Numbered from the stretch's first letter, positions 53,952 to 62,621 are shown. The stretch is DNA of 64,000 nt from Bacteroidales bacterium WCE2004 (GCA_900167895.1 FUZR01000001.1:764875-828874); one strand, 5' to 3'. Made by a program: numbers and translations. Notes: a model not told the origin generated them from the letters alone.

Positions 53952-55174
53952 CGCTTCGGTCTCAGCCAGAGTTCCGGATTTTCAGGAGTCTTTTCTTTCC
54001 AGACCTCAAAATGCAGCTCGGTCTGGCCGTCAATCGTGTCCACACGGCCCAGGACCTGGCCGGTGGTCACCTTGTCCCCGGACTTGACGTCCACATGCCC
54101 CAGCTTGCAGTAGAAGGAGAAATAGCCGCCGTGCTGGACCAGCACGCAGCGGCCGTAGCCCGGCATCACGATCACGCGCTTCACCTCGCCGTCAAAGACG
54201 GCCTTGACTTCCGCGTCGGGTGAGAGGCCGATGTTGACGCCGTTGTTGGCCGGCATCACCAGCTGGGTATAGACGGGATGGTTGTGCTTGCCGAACGACT
54301 CCACGACCGGGCCGTCCGCCGGCCAGGGGAGCTTGCCCCTGTTGGCGGCGAACTCGCCGGAGAGCTTGACGTCCAGCGGCCTGTTATCCCTGGCCGCGCT
54401 CTTCTTGTTGGAATTGCCGGCCGCGGCTTCCTTCCGGCGCGCCTCCTCGATGGCCTGCGCGATGATGCGCTCAATCTCGCGGTTGAGCGCCTCGACCTGC
54501 TTGCGCTTGGTCTCGAGCTGCTTCTGGTAACGGTCCCTGTCTTTCTTCAGGTCGGCGATCAGCCGGTCCGAGCGCGCCTCCTCGGAGCGCAGTTCATCCA
54601 GCTCCAGCTCCCGGGCCTTCCGGATGTCTTCCGCCTCCTTCTTGAGGGCGGCCAGCCGGGCGAGGTCCTCCTCGAGCGCGGCGCGCACCTCCTTGAGCTT
54701 GCGGCCCTGCGCGTTCATCGTGCCGGACAGCTCACGCAAATAGACATAGCGGCGGGAGGCCTGTCCGATGTTGCGGCTGGACAGCAGATACGTGAACCAG
54801 AGGCGCGCGTCGCGGTTCTTGTAGGCGCTGCGGATCAGGCGGCGGTAGTGCTCCTCCAGCGCCGCGATGCGCTTGCGCAGGCGCGCGGCGTCCGCCTGCC
54901 GGGCGGAAATGGTGTCCGCCAGGGCGCGGATCTCGCGGTCGCTCTCGGCGACCAGCTCGCGGCGCGTGGCGACCTGCCTGCGGACGAGCTTCAGCTCGCC
55001 GAGGGCGTTGTCGCGCCGGGATTTGTTCTCCTTGATCTGCTTCTCCAGCTGCGCGATCTCCTTGCGGAGCGCGGCGCGGCGCGACTCCTGCGATGCGGTG
55101 TCCTGGGCCGGCAGGGAAAGGGTGCCGAGCAGCAGGAGGGCGAGCGCCGCCCATATGCGGAGGGAGCGCATCAT
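53948..55174 (-). CDS. EnvC-like murein hydrolase activator
   Basis: The 408-residue protein has a signal peptide (MRSLRIWAALALLLLGTLSL), a long coiled coil (about 28-245) and a C-terminal LytM domain. The zinc ligands are mostly missing: the His-x3-Asp site reads NNGVNIGL and the usual His-x-His reads ELHFEVW. As in E. coli EnvC, it should activate amidases rather than cut peptidoglycan itself. It overlaps the TPR gene by 4 bases. Confidence 0.88.
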   Translation of the reverse strand: MMRSLRIWAALALLLLGTLSLPAQDTASQESRRAALRKEIAQLEKQIKENKSRRDNALGELKLVRRQVATRRELVAESDREIRALADTISARQADAARLRKRIAALEEHYRRLIRSAYKNRDARLWFTYLLSSRNIGQASRRYVYLRELSGTMNAQGRKLKEVRAALEEDLARLAALKKEAEDIRKARELELDELRSEEARSDRLIADLKKDRDRYQKQLETKRKQVEALNREIERIIAQAIEEARRKEAAAGNSNKKSAARDNRPLDVKLSGEFAANRGKLPWPADGPVVESFGKHNHPVYTQLVMPANNGVNIGLSPDAEVKAVFDGEVKRVIVMPGYGRCVLVQHGGYFSFYCKLGHVDVKSGDKVTTGQVLGRVDTIDGQTELHFEVWKEKTPENPELWLRPKR

Positions 55175-56415
55175 TTGCTCTTCTGCTCGGAAAGGTTCTG
55201 ATAATAGAGGGCCAGGTCCTTCTCGCCCAGGGCGTCGAGGACCTTGGCATAATGCTCCAGCACCACGGCGCTGTCCTTGCCGCCGTAGAGCATCGCGTGC
55301 TTGAAGACCGGCTTGGCCTCCGCAGGCTTGCGGAGCAGGTAGAGCAGCCAGCCGTAGGTGTCCAGATAGGTGGCGTTGTCGGGCTCCAGCTCGATGGCGC
55401 GGCGGCTCATCTTGAGCGCCTTCCGGAGCTTGCGGCCGTCCTGGGAGAGATAATAGGCGTAGTTGTTGAGCACGGACGTGCGGTCGGGATCGACCTTCAG
55501 GGCCGCCTCATAGGTCTCGTAGGCCTTTTTCTTGTCCCCGAACTGCTGGTACAGGAGGTCGCCCTTGATCGCAAGCGCCTCGGCGAGATGGTCGCCATTG
55601 GCCTCCCGGGCGCCCAGCGCCGCCATGACCTCGGTCTGGTCGAGGGCGCCCTGCCAGTCCGACTTGATGTACAGCATCCGCAGCTTGAGCAGCTGGATGG
55701 CGTAGTCGTCGGGATGCAGTTCGCGGTCCAGGTCCACCAGTCCGTTGATCGCGTCTCCCCAGACCCAGTAGAACGGCGAATCGATGCTGTCCATCAGCCG
55801 CGTCAGGTAGTCGCTCTTCAGCTCCGGGCGCACCGCTTCGTTGCGGATCAGCCGCTCCAGGTCGGCGAAGAAGGGCACGAAACGACCCCGGCGGCGGTTC
55901 AGCTCCGTCCGGCCGTAGATCGCCGGCGCGAAGTCCGGGTCGAGCAGCAGGGCCTGGTCGTAGTAGGACAGCGCCAGCGAATCCAGGCCGGCGGCGGCCT
56001 TGGCGTCGCCCACGACGGACAGGGTATTGGGATTGTTGTAGAGCGCGGGGCTCATCTTGATCAGCTTCTCGACGTATTCGCCGGCGCGGATCTGGTCGCG
56101 CGCGGCATCATAGAGGGACGCGAGCGCATAGATATACCAGGTGTTGGTCGAGTCCTTCTGCAGGGCGGCCTGGAGATGCGTCTCGGCCGGCCCCAGCTCC
56201 CTGGAACGGAGCTCGCACAGGCCCAGATAGTAGTTGACCGCGTCGTCTTCGGGGTCCAGCTTGTACAGTTGTTCGAAAAGCGCCCTGGCCTGCGGGATGT
56301 TCTCTTCGGAGTAGGCCGCAACGGCCGTAAGGAAAAGGCTGTCCATCGTCTCCACCTGCGCCCGGGCGGAAAAACAGAGCAGGAACAGGGCCAGATATGT
56401 AAACAACTTGCGCAT
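55171..56415 (-). CDS. TPR-repeat protein with signal peptide
   Basis: From the Met at 56415 the product is 414 residues with signal peptide MRKLFTYLALFLLCFSARAQ and many TPR helices, such as NYYLGLCELRSRELGPAETH and YETYEAALKVDPDRTSVLNN. It is probably periplasmic and a scaffold. Its place before the EnvC-like gene with an ATGA overlap suggests an envelope role. The frame upstream (to 56559) lacks a signal and covers the promoter. Confidence 0.82.
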   Translation of the reverse strand: MRKLFTYLALFLLCFSARAQVETMDSLFLTAVAAYSEENIPQARALFEQLYKLDPEDDAVNYYLGLCELRSRELGPAETHLQAALQKDSTNTWYIYALASLYDAARDQIRAGEYVEKLIKMSPALYNNPNTLSVVGDAKAAAGLDSLALSYYDQALLLDPDFAPAIYGRTELNRRRGRFVPFFADLERLIRNEAVRPELKSDYLTRLMDSIDSPFYWVWGDAINGLVDLDRELHPDDYAIQLLKLRMLYIKSDWQGALDQTEVMAALGAREANGDHLAEALAIKGDLLYQQFGDKKKAYETYEAALKVDPDRTSVLNNYAYYLSQDGRKLRKALKMSRRAIELEPDNATYLDTYGWLLYLLRKPAEAKPVFKHAMLYGGKDSAVVLEHYAKVLDALGEKDLALYYQNLSEQKSK

Positions 56416-56423
56416 ATAGGATA

Positions 56424-56431
56424 CAAAAATA
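56424..56431 (-). promoter_or_regulatory. -7 promoter box (TATTTTTG) of the TPR-EnvC unit
   Basis: It fits TAnnTTTG on the minus strand, 8 bases before the start codon, so the leader should be extremely short. Confidence 0.5.
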
Positions 56432-56490
56432 TGTATTTTTTGTGAGAAAAATTGGCTATTTTCGTGGGAATTAATTTTTCCGAAAAGAGG

Positions 56491-57051
56491 ATGCAACTTT
56501 TCACGGACAAGAGGCATCTTAACACACGGGAAACAGAATGGATCGAGGGGGCGAGACAAGGCAACCGCCGTTGTCAGAAAGCCATATACGATCTCCTGTC
56601 CGCCAGGATGTACGCGGTCTGCCTGCGCTACATGGGCGACCGGGACACCGCGGAGGACATCCTGCAGGACGGATTCGTAACCCTCTTTTCCAAACTGGAC
56701 AGCTACTCGGGGGAAGGCTCCTTCGAAGGCTGGGCCCGCAAGATCTTTGTCAATACGGCACTGATGAGTCTCAGGAAGAAAGACGCGCTCAAGAACTCCG
56801 AGGACGTGGATGCCGCATGGAACATCACCAGCGACGACCCGTCCGCCATCCAGAAGATCGGCTACAACGACCTGCTCGAGATGGTCGCCGCCCTTCCGCC
56901 AGGCTTCCGGACGGTCTTCAACCTGTATATTATCGAAGGATATTCACACAAGGAGATCGCCGAGATGCTCGGCATATCCGAGACCACCTCCCGCTCGCAG
57001 CTGCAGCGGGCGCGGGTGCTATTGCAGACTAAGATCAAAGACAAGTATTAA
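56491..57051 (+). CDS. ECF-type RNA polymerase sigma factor
   Basis: The 186-residue protein has region 2 CLRYMGDRDTAEDILQDGFV with GSFEGWARKIFVNTALMSLR and region 4 LPPGFRTVFNLYIIEGYSHK plus EIAEMLGISETTSRSQLQRA. It is a group IV sigma factor. I chose the ATG at 56491 over an earlier in-frame one. One spacer base separates its stop from the next gene, a dual-membrane anti-sigma-like protein, which is probably its regulator. Confidence 0.92.
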   Translation: MQLFTDKRHLNTRETEWIEGARQGNRRCQKAIYDLLSARMYAVCLRYMGDRDTAEDILQDGFVTLFSKLDSYSGEGSFEGWARKIFVNTALMSLRKKDALKNSEDVDAAWNITSDDPSAIQKIGYNDLLEMVAALPPGFRTVFNLYIIEGYSHKEIAEMLGISETTSRSQLQRARVLLQTKIKDKY

Positions 57052-57052
57052 G

Positions 57053-58237
57053 ATGCAGGATACGCAATACCAAGAATTCGACCGCCAGATCCGGTCAATG
57101 CTTGCAGACGCGGAGGCGAAGCCGTCTCCCCGCGTCTGGAAAGGTGTATCCGCGCGCCTCGGCGCGGCCGCCGCTCCCGTCTGGGGCTGGACGCGCTGGG
57201 CCGGCCTGAGCCTGGCCGCCGTGGCCGCCGTCCTCGCCGGCATCTTCCTCTTCCAACCGCGAACCTCAATTCCAACCATTATTCATAACCCGGAGCAAGT
57301 CCAGCTTGCTCAAGCCGTTGATCCGGCCTGCGCCTCGGAGAGTTTCGACGCGCAGGAAGGAGTCGCGGCCTCGGAGGTCTCCGTCCCGGCGGAATCCTCC
57401 CGCCCCGCTGTCAGGCGCCCCGCGCCGCAACGACCCGCCTCCGGGCAGGCCGTCCTGAGCGACAGCGAAGGGCAGCCCGCATCGGAGGAGCCGGCGGCCG
57501 CCGCTGCTGAAGAGCAGCAGGCATCGCCGTCCTCCGAGGCCGGGCGGAGGCCCGTCACCCGGCCGGTCCGGCCGGTGTATGATCCCTTCGCCGGCCTGGA
57601 CGCCGAGCCGGTCCGGCTCCGTCCGTCCAAGCCGCGCCCCAGCCTTTATGCGCAAGGCGCGGTCGGCAGCAACGACGCCGGCTTCCGCGCCCCTTCGGGC
57701 AGCATGCTGATGGCGCCGGGCGAGCAGCACGGATTCTCGGAATCGGGGGCATCCTCGTTCAGCGTGCCCTTCACCGCCGGCATCGGCGTCCGCTTCTACA
57801 TGACGCCGCGCCTGTCGATCGGTACGGGTATCGACTACACCCTGCTCAGCCGCACCTTCGCGGGCAGCTACGCAGACGTTCCCGGCAGCGTGCACCACAC
57901 GCTCCGCTATGTCGGCATCCCGGTGCGCCTCTACTACGACATCATCTCCTCCGGCCGCATCCGTTTCTACGTCTTCGGCGGAGGCGAGGCTGAATATTGC
58001 ATCGGCAACACCTACAAGCTCTACGCGTCCCCCGACATCGTCCGCACCTACAAGGTGGACGACCTGCAGTTCTCCGTCAACGCCGGCCTTGGCGTGGAGT
58101 TCCTGCTCGCCCCGCGTATCGGCATGTACCTCGATCCGGGTGCCAACTACTATTTCAATTGCAACCAGCCCCGCAGCATCCGGACGGAGAAGCCGTTCAT
58201 GTTGAACTTCGACGTCGGTCTCCGGTTCAACTTCTGA
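57053..58237 (+). CDS. Dual-membrane anti-sigma-like protein with C-terminal outer-membrane barrel
   Basis: The 394-residue protein has four parts: a short cytoplasmic segment (1-45) with DRQIRSMLADAEAKPSPRVW, a single inner-membrane helix (about 48-67), a Pro/Ala/Glu-rich disordered linker (about 70-205), and a C-terminal beta-barrel (about 215-394) ending in Phe after FDVGLRFNF. This fits the dual membrane-spanning anti-sigma (Dma) architecture I recall from Bacteroides. It has no Sec signal, so the membrane helix serves as the export anchor. It directly follows an ECF sigma gene. Sensor function is inferred. Two strong terminators follow. Confidence 0.78.
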   Translation: MQDTQYQEFDRQIRSMLADAEAKPSPRVWKGVSARLGAAAAPVWGWTRWAGLSLAAVAAVLAGIFLFQPRTSIPTIIHNPEQVQLAQAVDPACASESFDAQEGVAASEVSVPAESSRPAVRRPAPQRPASGQAVLSDSEGQPASEEPAAAAAEEQQASPSSEAGRRPVTRPVRPVYDPFAGLDAEPVRLRPSKPRPSLYAQGAVGSNDAGFRAPSGSMLMAPGEQHGFSESGASSFSVPFTAGIGVRFYMTPRLSIGTGIDYTLLSRTFAGSYADVPGSVHHTLRYVGIPVRLYYDIISSGRIRFYVFGGGEAEYCIGNTYKLYASPDIVRTYKVDDLQFSVNAGLGVEFLLAPRIGMYLDPGANYYFNCNQPRSIRTEKPFMLNFDVGLRFNF

Positions 58238-58284
58238 TCCGGCCCTGTGCGAGAATAGATATAATCGATTTTTTATGATGATGG

Positions 58285-58324
58285 CCCCGCGGAAAGAAGC
58301 GTTTCTTTCTGCGGGGTTTTGGTT
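58285..58324 (+). terminator. Intrinsic terminator of the sigma/anti-sigma unit
   Basis: CCCCGC (58285-58290) pairs with GCGGGG (58311-58316), extended by GAAAGAA/TTCTTTC inside the stem, followed by TTTTGGTTTT. Confidence 0.88.
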
Positions 58325-58352
58325 TTCCTTTCCCGATTGGGTTTTCCGCAAA

Positions 58353-58374
58353 CGTTAAAAGGCGATTTTTAACG
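58353..58374 (+). other. AT-rich 8-bp stem-loop between two terminators
   Basis: CGTTAAAA (58353-58360) pairs perfectly with TTTTAACG (58367-58374) around a 6-base loop. It lies in the 60-base spacer between the two terminators. Confidence 0.5.
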
Positions 58375-58380
58375 CACCCG

Positions 58381-58426
58381 GCCCTGCAAAAAGATACGAT
58401 TCTTTCTGCAGGGCTTTGTTTTTTTC
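58381..58426 (+). terminator. Second intrinsic terminator, before the orphan lipoprotein gene
   Basis: GCCCTGCA (58381-58388) pairs with TGCAGGGC (58407-58414), with AAAAGA/TCTTT inside, and is followed by TTTGTTTTTTTC. It lies 28 bases before the next ATG and resembles the first terminator in sequence. Confidence 0.85.
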
Positions 58427-58453
58427 TCCTTCTTTGCAGAAAAAGAGACGACT

Positions 58454-59665
58454 ATGAAATCTTCTATCCTGTCCCTGTTGCTGGTGGCCGCGCTGGCCGC
58501 CTGCGAGCCGTTGGAGCCCGGCATCGTCAGTTTCCGTTCGCGCAACGATCGCGGGCCGCACCTGCCGGGAGGCGGGCGGCCCGGCGGGCTCTTGCCCGGC
58601 GGGCCCGGCACCCTCCCGGACATCAGGCCGGACACGGCCCTCTTCTTCTCCGCCGTGCGTTTCCCGGACGGATATGACTGGCAGCGGGACACCGCCTACG
58701 GCTCCGTCCCGTTCGAGCTGCTGCTCTACAAGGACTTCGTGCCCGTCCTGACCCTGCCTTCCGGCGCGGACGCCTGTTTCGTCCCCGATCCGGACCGGCA
58801 CCACCTGCTGTCCGGACACCTCTATACGGAACGGATGGTGGACGGCGAGACGCTGGTCGGGCGCGACGGCGTCGAGCTGTTCCGTTTCCCGGGCCGGGAA
58901 TACCTGGTCGGACTGCTGGCGGACGGGGAAGACCTGCACACCCTTTCGCGGCCGGCGAAAGGCTCCGGCTTCACCTACAGGAAGAACGGCGAAGTCCTGC
59001 TCCGCCAGACGGACGGCACGCCTTTCGGCGACCTGAACACCCCCTCTTACGGCGCCACCGGCGCGCTGTACCGGGACCAGGAGGCCGTCTGCTTCTGCTT
59101 CTCCACCGGGAAGGATGCAGGGAAGCAGTTCTATGCCGTCCAGGACGGCCAGGAGCGCCGGCTGACGGAGCTGCCGGCCGGGATCTTCGTCCTGGACCTC
59201 CGGCTCCGGCAGGGGCAGCCCCTCTGCCTGGAGACTACCGCCCGGGGGTACGGGATAGGCGAGGGACGGATCTGGCCGCAGCTGCCCGGGCTCGCGGTCA
59301 CGGGCCGCTTCGCCGACGGCGCCGGCGGCTCTTTCTCCGGCTATCTGGACGAGACGGGCGCGCCGCGCCGGGTGTGCAGCGAAGAAGCCGCGCTCTACCG
59401 GACGTCCCGGGGCACCTTCGCCGTCAGCGTGGACAAGGGCGGCACCGTGCGCTGGTATGGCCCGGAAAGCGGCCAGGAGCCGCTCCCCTGCCATTTCCTG
59501 ACCACGGCCTGCGCCTCCTTCGCGGGCGGCGTGCCCTGGCTGGCGCTGACGCCGCGCGACACGCGGCGGCGTCCCTTCGTCCGGTGTGGGACGCGGGTGC
59601 AGGAAGTGGATATAAACGGCTATGTGAGCAGCCTGGAGGTGGAGATCAGTCTCCGGCCCAACTAA
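58454..59665 (+). CDS. Orphan lipoprotein of unknown function
   Basis: The 403-residue protein has a lipoprotein signal (lipobox LAAC, Cys17), then a low-complexity stretch rich in Gly and Pro (GGGRPGGLLPGGPG, about residues 38-53), then about 340 residues of short strands with repeated aromatic/Gly turns, suggesting a beta-propeller-like fold. I do not recognise the family. It lies downstream of two terminators, so it needs its own promoter, but no consensus box is visible. Its 3' end overlaps tsaE by 20 bases. Confidence 0.7.
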   Translation: MKSSILSLLLVAALAACEPLEPGIVSFRSRNDRGPHLPGGGRPGGLLPGGPGTLPDIRPDTALFFSAVRFPDGYDWQRDTAYGSVPFELLLYKDFVPVLTLPSGADACFVPDPDRHHLLSGHLYTERMVDGETLVGRDGVELFRFPGREYLVGLLADGEDLHTLSRPAKGSGFTYRKNGEVLLRQTDGTPFGDLNTPSYGATGALYRDQEAVCFCFSTGKDAGKQFYAVQDGQERRLTELPAGIFVLDLRLRQGQPLCLETTARGYGIGEGRIWPQLPGLAVTGRFADGAGGSFSGYLDETGAPRRVCSEEAALYRTSRGTFAVSVDKGGTVRWYGPESGQEPLPCHFLTTACASFAGGVPWLALTPRDTRRRPFVRCGTRVQEVDINGYVSSLEVEISLRPN

Positions 59666-60074
59666 GGGTGCGGCTGCCGTCCGGCCCGACCGCGATGGAG
59701 ACCTTGAGCGTCTCCTCGGGCAGCAACTCCTCGATGTTCTCGGGCCACTCCATCAGGCAGAGGGCGCCGCTGTCGAGATAGTCGTACAGGCCGATGTCCA
59801 GGGCCTCCTCCAGCTTGTTGATCCGATAGAAATCAAAGTGGTAGACCGGCTCCCCGGCGGCCGTCCGGTACTCGTTGACGATGGCGAAAGTCGGGGAACT
59901 CACGGCATCGGCGCGGACGCCCAGCCGGCGGCAGAGCGCCGTGGTGAAGGTGGTCTTGCCGGCCCCCATCGGCGCGTAGAACGCGATGAGGCGGCGGTCG
60001 CCGATCCGGAGCAGGAACTCGTCCGCGGCGGCGTCGATCTCCGACAGGGAAGGTATGACGATCTGCTGTGACAT
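59646..60074 (-). CDS. tsaE: tRNA threonylcarbamoyladenosine ATPase TsaE
   Basis: The 142-residue protein has Walker A APMGAGKTTFTTALC, SPTFAIVNEYRTAAGEPVYH and DFYRINKLEEALDIGLYDYL with LCLMEWPENI, the TsaE pattern. It supports the TsaB/TsaD complex that makes t6A37 in tRNA. A -7 box lies 7 bases before its ATG. Confidence 0.95.
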   Translation of the reverse strand: MSQQIVIPSLSEIDAAADEFLLRIGDRRLIAFYAPMGAGKTTFTTALCRRLGVRADAVSSPTFAIVNEYRTAAGEPVYHFDFYRINKLEEALDIGLYDYLDSGALCLMEWPENIEELLPEETLKVSIAVGPDGSRTLSWAGD

Positions 60075-60081
60075 GACTTTG

Positions 60082-60089
60082 CAAAGATA
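60082..60089 (-). promoter_or_regulatory. -7 promoter box (TATCTTTG) of tsaE
   Basis: An exact TAnnTTTG on the minus strand, 7 bases before the tsaE ATG. Confidence 0.55.
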
Positions 60090-60104
60090 CTAAATATTAC
60101 AACT

Positions 60105-61676
60105 ATGTTGACACACATCCACGGTGCGAAATGCATCGGAATCGACGCCGTCGAAGTGACGGTGGAGATTGACATCGACCGGGGGATCGGAATCCACCTG
60201 GTCGGACTGGCCGACGCGGCCGTCAAGGAGAGCCTCCTGCGCACGACAACGGCGCTGGAGGCATTGGGCTTCAAGATTCCCGGCAAGCGGATCGTCATCA
60301 ACCTGGCGCCCGCCGACCTGCGCAAGAACGGCAGCGGCTACGACCTGCCGATCGCCGTCGGCATCATCGCCGCCTCCGGGCAGCGGGACCTGCCGCACGC
60401 GGAGCATTTCATCCTGATGGGCGAGCTCGGCCTGGACGGGAGCGTGCGCCCGGTCCCGGGCGCGCTCCCCATCGCCGAGATGGCCCGCCAGGCCGGCTAC
60501 GAGGGTGTCATCCTGCCCGTAGATTCCGCCCTGGAGGCGGCGGAATTCAAGGACATGCAGGTCTATGGCGTAGCAGGGCTCAACGACGTCGTGCAGATCC
60601 TGGAAGGGCGCGAGGACTGCCACGACCTGCTGATCTGGAACACGGTGCGCTACCGCAAGGTCCACCGCGCCCGGATGGCCGCGCCGCGCGTCGGCGCCGG
60701 GATGGACTTCGCCGACATCATCGGCCAGGAAGGCGCCAAGCGCGGCATCGAGATCGCCGCCGCCGGCGGGCACAACATCATCATGGTCGGGGCCCCGGGC
60801 GCCGGCAAGAGCTCGCTCGCCAAGGCGCTCGCGGGCATCCTGCCGCCGATGACGATGGAGGAGGCGCTCGTCACGAGCAAAATCTATTCGGTGGCCGGCA
60901 AGGGCAGCCCGCAGGACGGGCTGATCCGGCGCCGGCCCTTCCGCGCACCGCACTACTCCGCCTCGCTCGCCGCCATCGTCGGCGGGGGCGGCGGGGAGAA
61001 CATCCTCCCGGGCGAGGTGTCGCTCGCGCACGGCGGCGTGCTCTTTCTCGACGAAGTCGGGCAGATGCCCAAATCGGTCATCGAGGCCCTCCGGGGGCCG
61101 ATCGAAGACCGCACCGTCTGCATCTCCCGCCTCAAGTCGAAGGTCGAATTCCCCGCCTCCTTCATGCTCGTCGCCGCCTCCAACCCCTGCCCCTGCGGCT
61201 ACTACGGCGAGGGCGACCGCTGCACCTGCACGCCCGTCCAGCGGCAGAACTACCTCGCCAAACTGTCCGGTCCCATCCTGGACCGCATCGACCTGCACGT
61301 CTGGATGCATCCCGTGCCCGCCGACAAGATCGTGCGGGCGCAGAAGTCCGAATCCAGCGAGGTCGTGGCGGCACGCGTGCTCAAGGCGCGGATCGCGCAG
61401 AAACACCGCTTCGCGCCGGACGGGCCCGCCAGCAATTCGGAGATGTCCAACCGGGACATCGAGCGCTTCTGCCCGCTCAGCGACACCTGCCGGGAGACGC
61501 TGGAAAGGCTGATGAACAAAATGGGATTCTCGATGCGCGCCTACTTCCGCATCATCCGCGTCGCGCGCACCATCGCGGACCTCGAAGGTGCGGACGACAT
61601 CCGTCCGGAGCACCTCCTCGAGGCCGCCTCCTACCGCTTCCTCGACCGCCGCAACCTCCTCGACCAGCTCCGCTAG
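60105..61676 (+). CDS. comM: ComM/YifB-family Mg chelatase-like AAA ATPase
   Basis: The 523-residue protein has an N-terminal Lon-like domain (GIHLVGLADAAVKESLLRTT, YDLPIAVGIIAASGQ), the Walker A GAPGAGKSSLAKAL, Walker B GGVLFLDEVGQMP and a Cys-rich NPCPCGYYGEGDRCTC. ComM is a hexameric helicase that extends branch migration during natural transformation; other competence genes are not in this window. The stop shares CTAG with the convergent gene. Confidence 0.93.
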   Translation: MLTHIHGAKCIGIDAVEVTVEIDIDRGIGIHLVGLADAAVKESLLRTTTALEALGFKIPGKRIVINLAPADLRKNGSGYDLPIAVGIIAASGQRDLPHAEHFILMGELGLDGSVRPVPGALPIAEMARQAGYEGVILPVDSALEAAEFKDMQVYGVAGLNDVVQILEGREDCHDLLIWNTVRYRKVHRARMAAPRVGAGMDFADIIGQEGAKRGIEIAAAGGHNIIMVGAPGAGKSSLAKALAGILPPMTMEEALVTSKIYSVAGKGSPQDGLIRRRPFRAPHYSASLAAIVGGGGGENILPGEVSLAHGGVLFLDEVGQMPKSVIEALRGPIEDRTVCISRLKSKVEFPASFMLVAASNPCPCGYYGEGDRCTCTPVQRQNYLAKLSGPILDRIDLHVWMHPVPADKIVRAQKSESSEVVAARVLKARIAQKHRFAPDGPASNSEMSNRDIERFCPLSDTCRETLERLMNKMGFSMRAYFRIIRVARTIADLEGADDIRPEHLLEAASYRFLDRRNLLDQLR

Positions 61677-62614
61677 CGCTTCAGGGCCTTGAGGCTGTCC
61701 TGGAGCTGGGCGACGGAGCTGGCGCCGACGATCACGGAGGTGACCTCCGGGCGCCGCAGGATCCAGCGCAGGGCGTACTGCGCCAGGCTGAGGCCCTCGG
61801 CGCGCGCCTCTTCGTTCCAGGCGCGCAGCTGTGTGAGCAGCTCCGGCGTGAGGTCGCTCTCGCGCAGGAACTGGCTGTGCCGCATGCGGGAATCGTCCGG
61901 GATGCCGTTGAGATAGCGGTCGGTGAGCAGGCCCTGCGCTAAGGGCGAGAAGGCCACGAAGCCGACGCCCTTGGCGGCCGCCTGCGAGAGGATCTCTGCC
62001 TCCGGCTCGCGGTCCAGCATGTTGTAGCGTCCTTGATAGACCAGGCACGGGACGTGCGCGTCGCGCAGATACGCATACGCGCGGGCGGCCATCTCAGGCG
62101 GATACTTGGAAATGCCCGCATAGAGCGCCTTGCCGCTGCGGACGATGTCCACGAGCGCCTGCATCGTCTCCTCGAGCGGCGTGTCCGGGTCCGGACGATG
62201 GGAATAGAAGATGTCCACATAATCCAGCCGCAGGCGCCTGAGGCTCTGGTCCAGCGACGCGACCAGGCTCTTGCGCGAGCTCCACTCGCCGTACGGGCCG
62301 GGCCACATGTCGTGCCCGGCCTTGGTGGCGACGAGAATCTCGTCGCGGTGCGCGCGCAGCGACTGGTCGAAGATCCGGCCGAACATCTCCTCGGCGCTGC
62401 CCGCGGGCGGGCCGTAGTTGTTGGCCAGGTCGAAGTAGGTGATGCCGTTGTCGAACGCCGTCTCCACGATCGCGCGGCATCGCTGCGGGTCGGCGGCTTC
62501 GCCGAAATTGTGCCAGAAGCCCAGGGAAATCTCGGGCAGGAGCAGGCCGCTGCGGCCGCAGCGACGGTAATTCATCGCCTCGTAACGAGGCTCGGACAAA
62601 CAGTAATTTTCCAT
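61673..62614 (-). CDS. Aldo/keto reductase, YghZ/GprA-like
   Basis: The 313-residue protein aligns well with E. coli YghZ: YRRCGRSGLLLPEISLGFWH, ITYFDLANNYGPPAGSAEE, VATKAGHDMWPGPYGEWSS, VDIFYSHRPD and VTSVIVGASS. The longer start (62614) is favoured because YghZ has the same N-terminal extension and a -7 box lies 7 bases upstream. The C-terminus is about 30 residues shorter than in E. coli and ends in a CTAG shared with comM. The substrate may be methylglyoxal-like aldehydes. Confidence 0.9.
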   Translation of the reverse strand: MENYCLSEPRYEAMNYRRCGRSGLLLPEISLGFWHNFGEAADPQRCRAIVETAFDNGITYFDLANNYGPPAGSAEEMFGRIFDQSLRAHRDEILVATKAGHDMWPGPYGEWSSRKSLVASLDQSLRRLRLDYVDIFYSHRPDPDTPLEETMQALVDIVRSGKALYAGISKYPPEMAARAYAYLRDAHVPCLVYQGRYNMLDREPEAEILSQAAAKGVGFVAFSPLAQGLLTDRYLNGIPDDSRMRHSQFLRESDLTPELLTQLRAWNEEARAEGLSLAQYALRWILRRPEVTSVIVGASSVAQLQDSLKALKR

Positions 62615-62621
62615 TGTTCAA

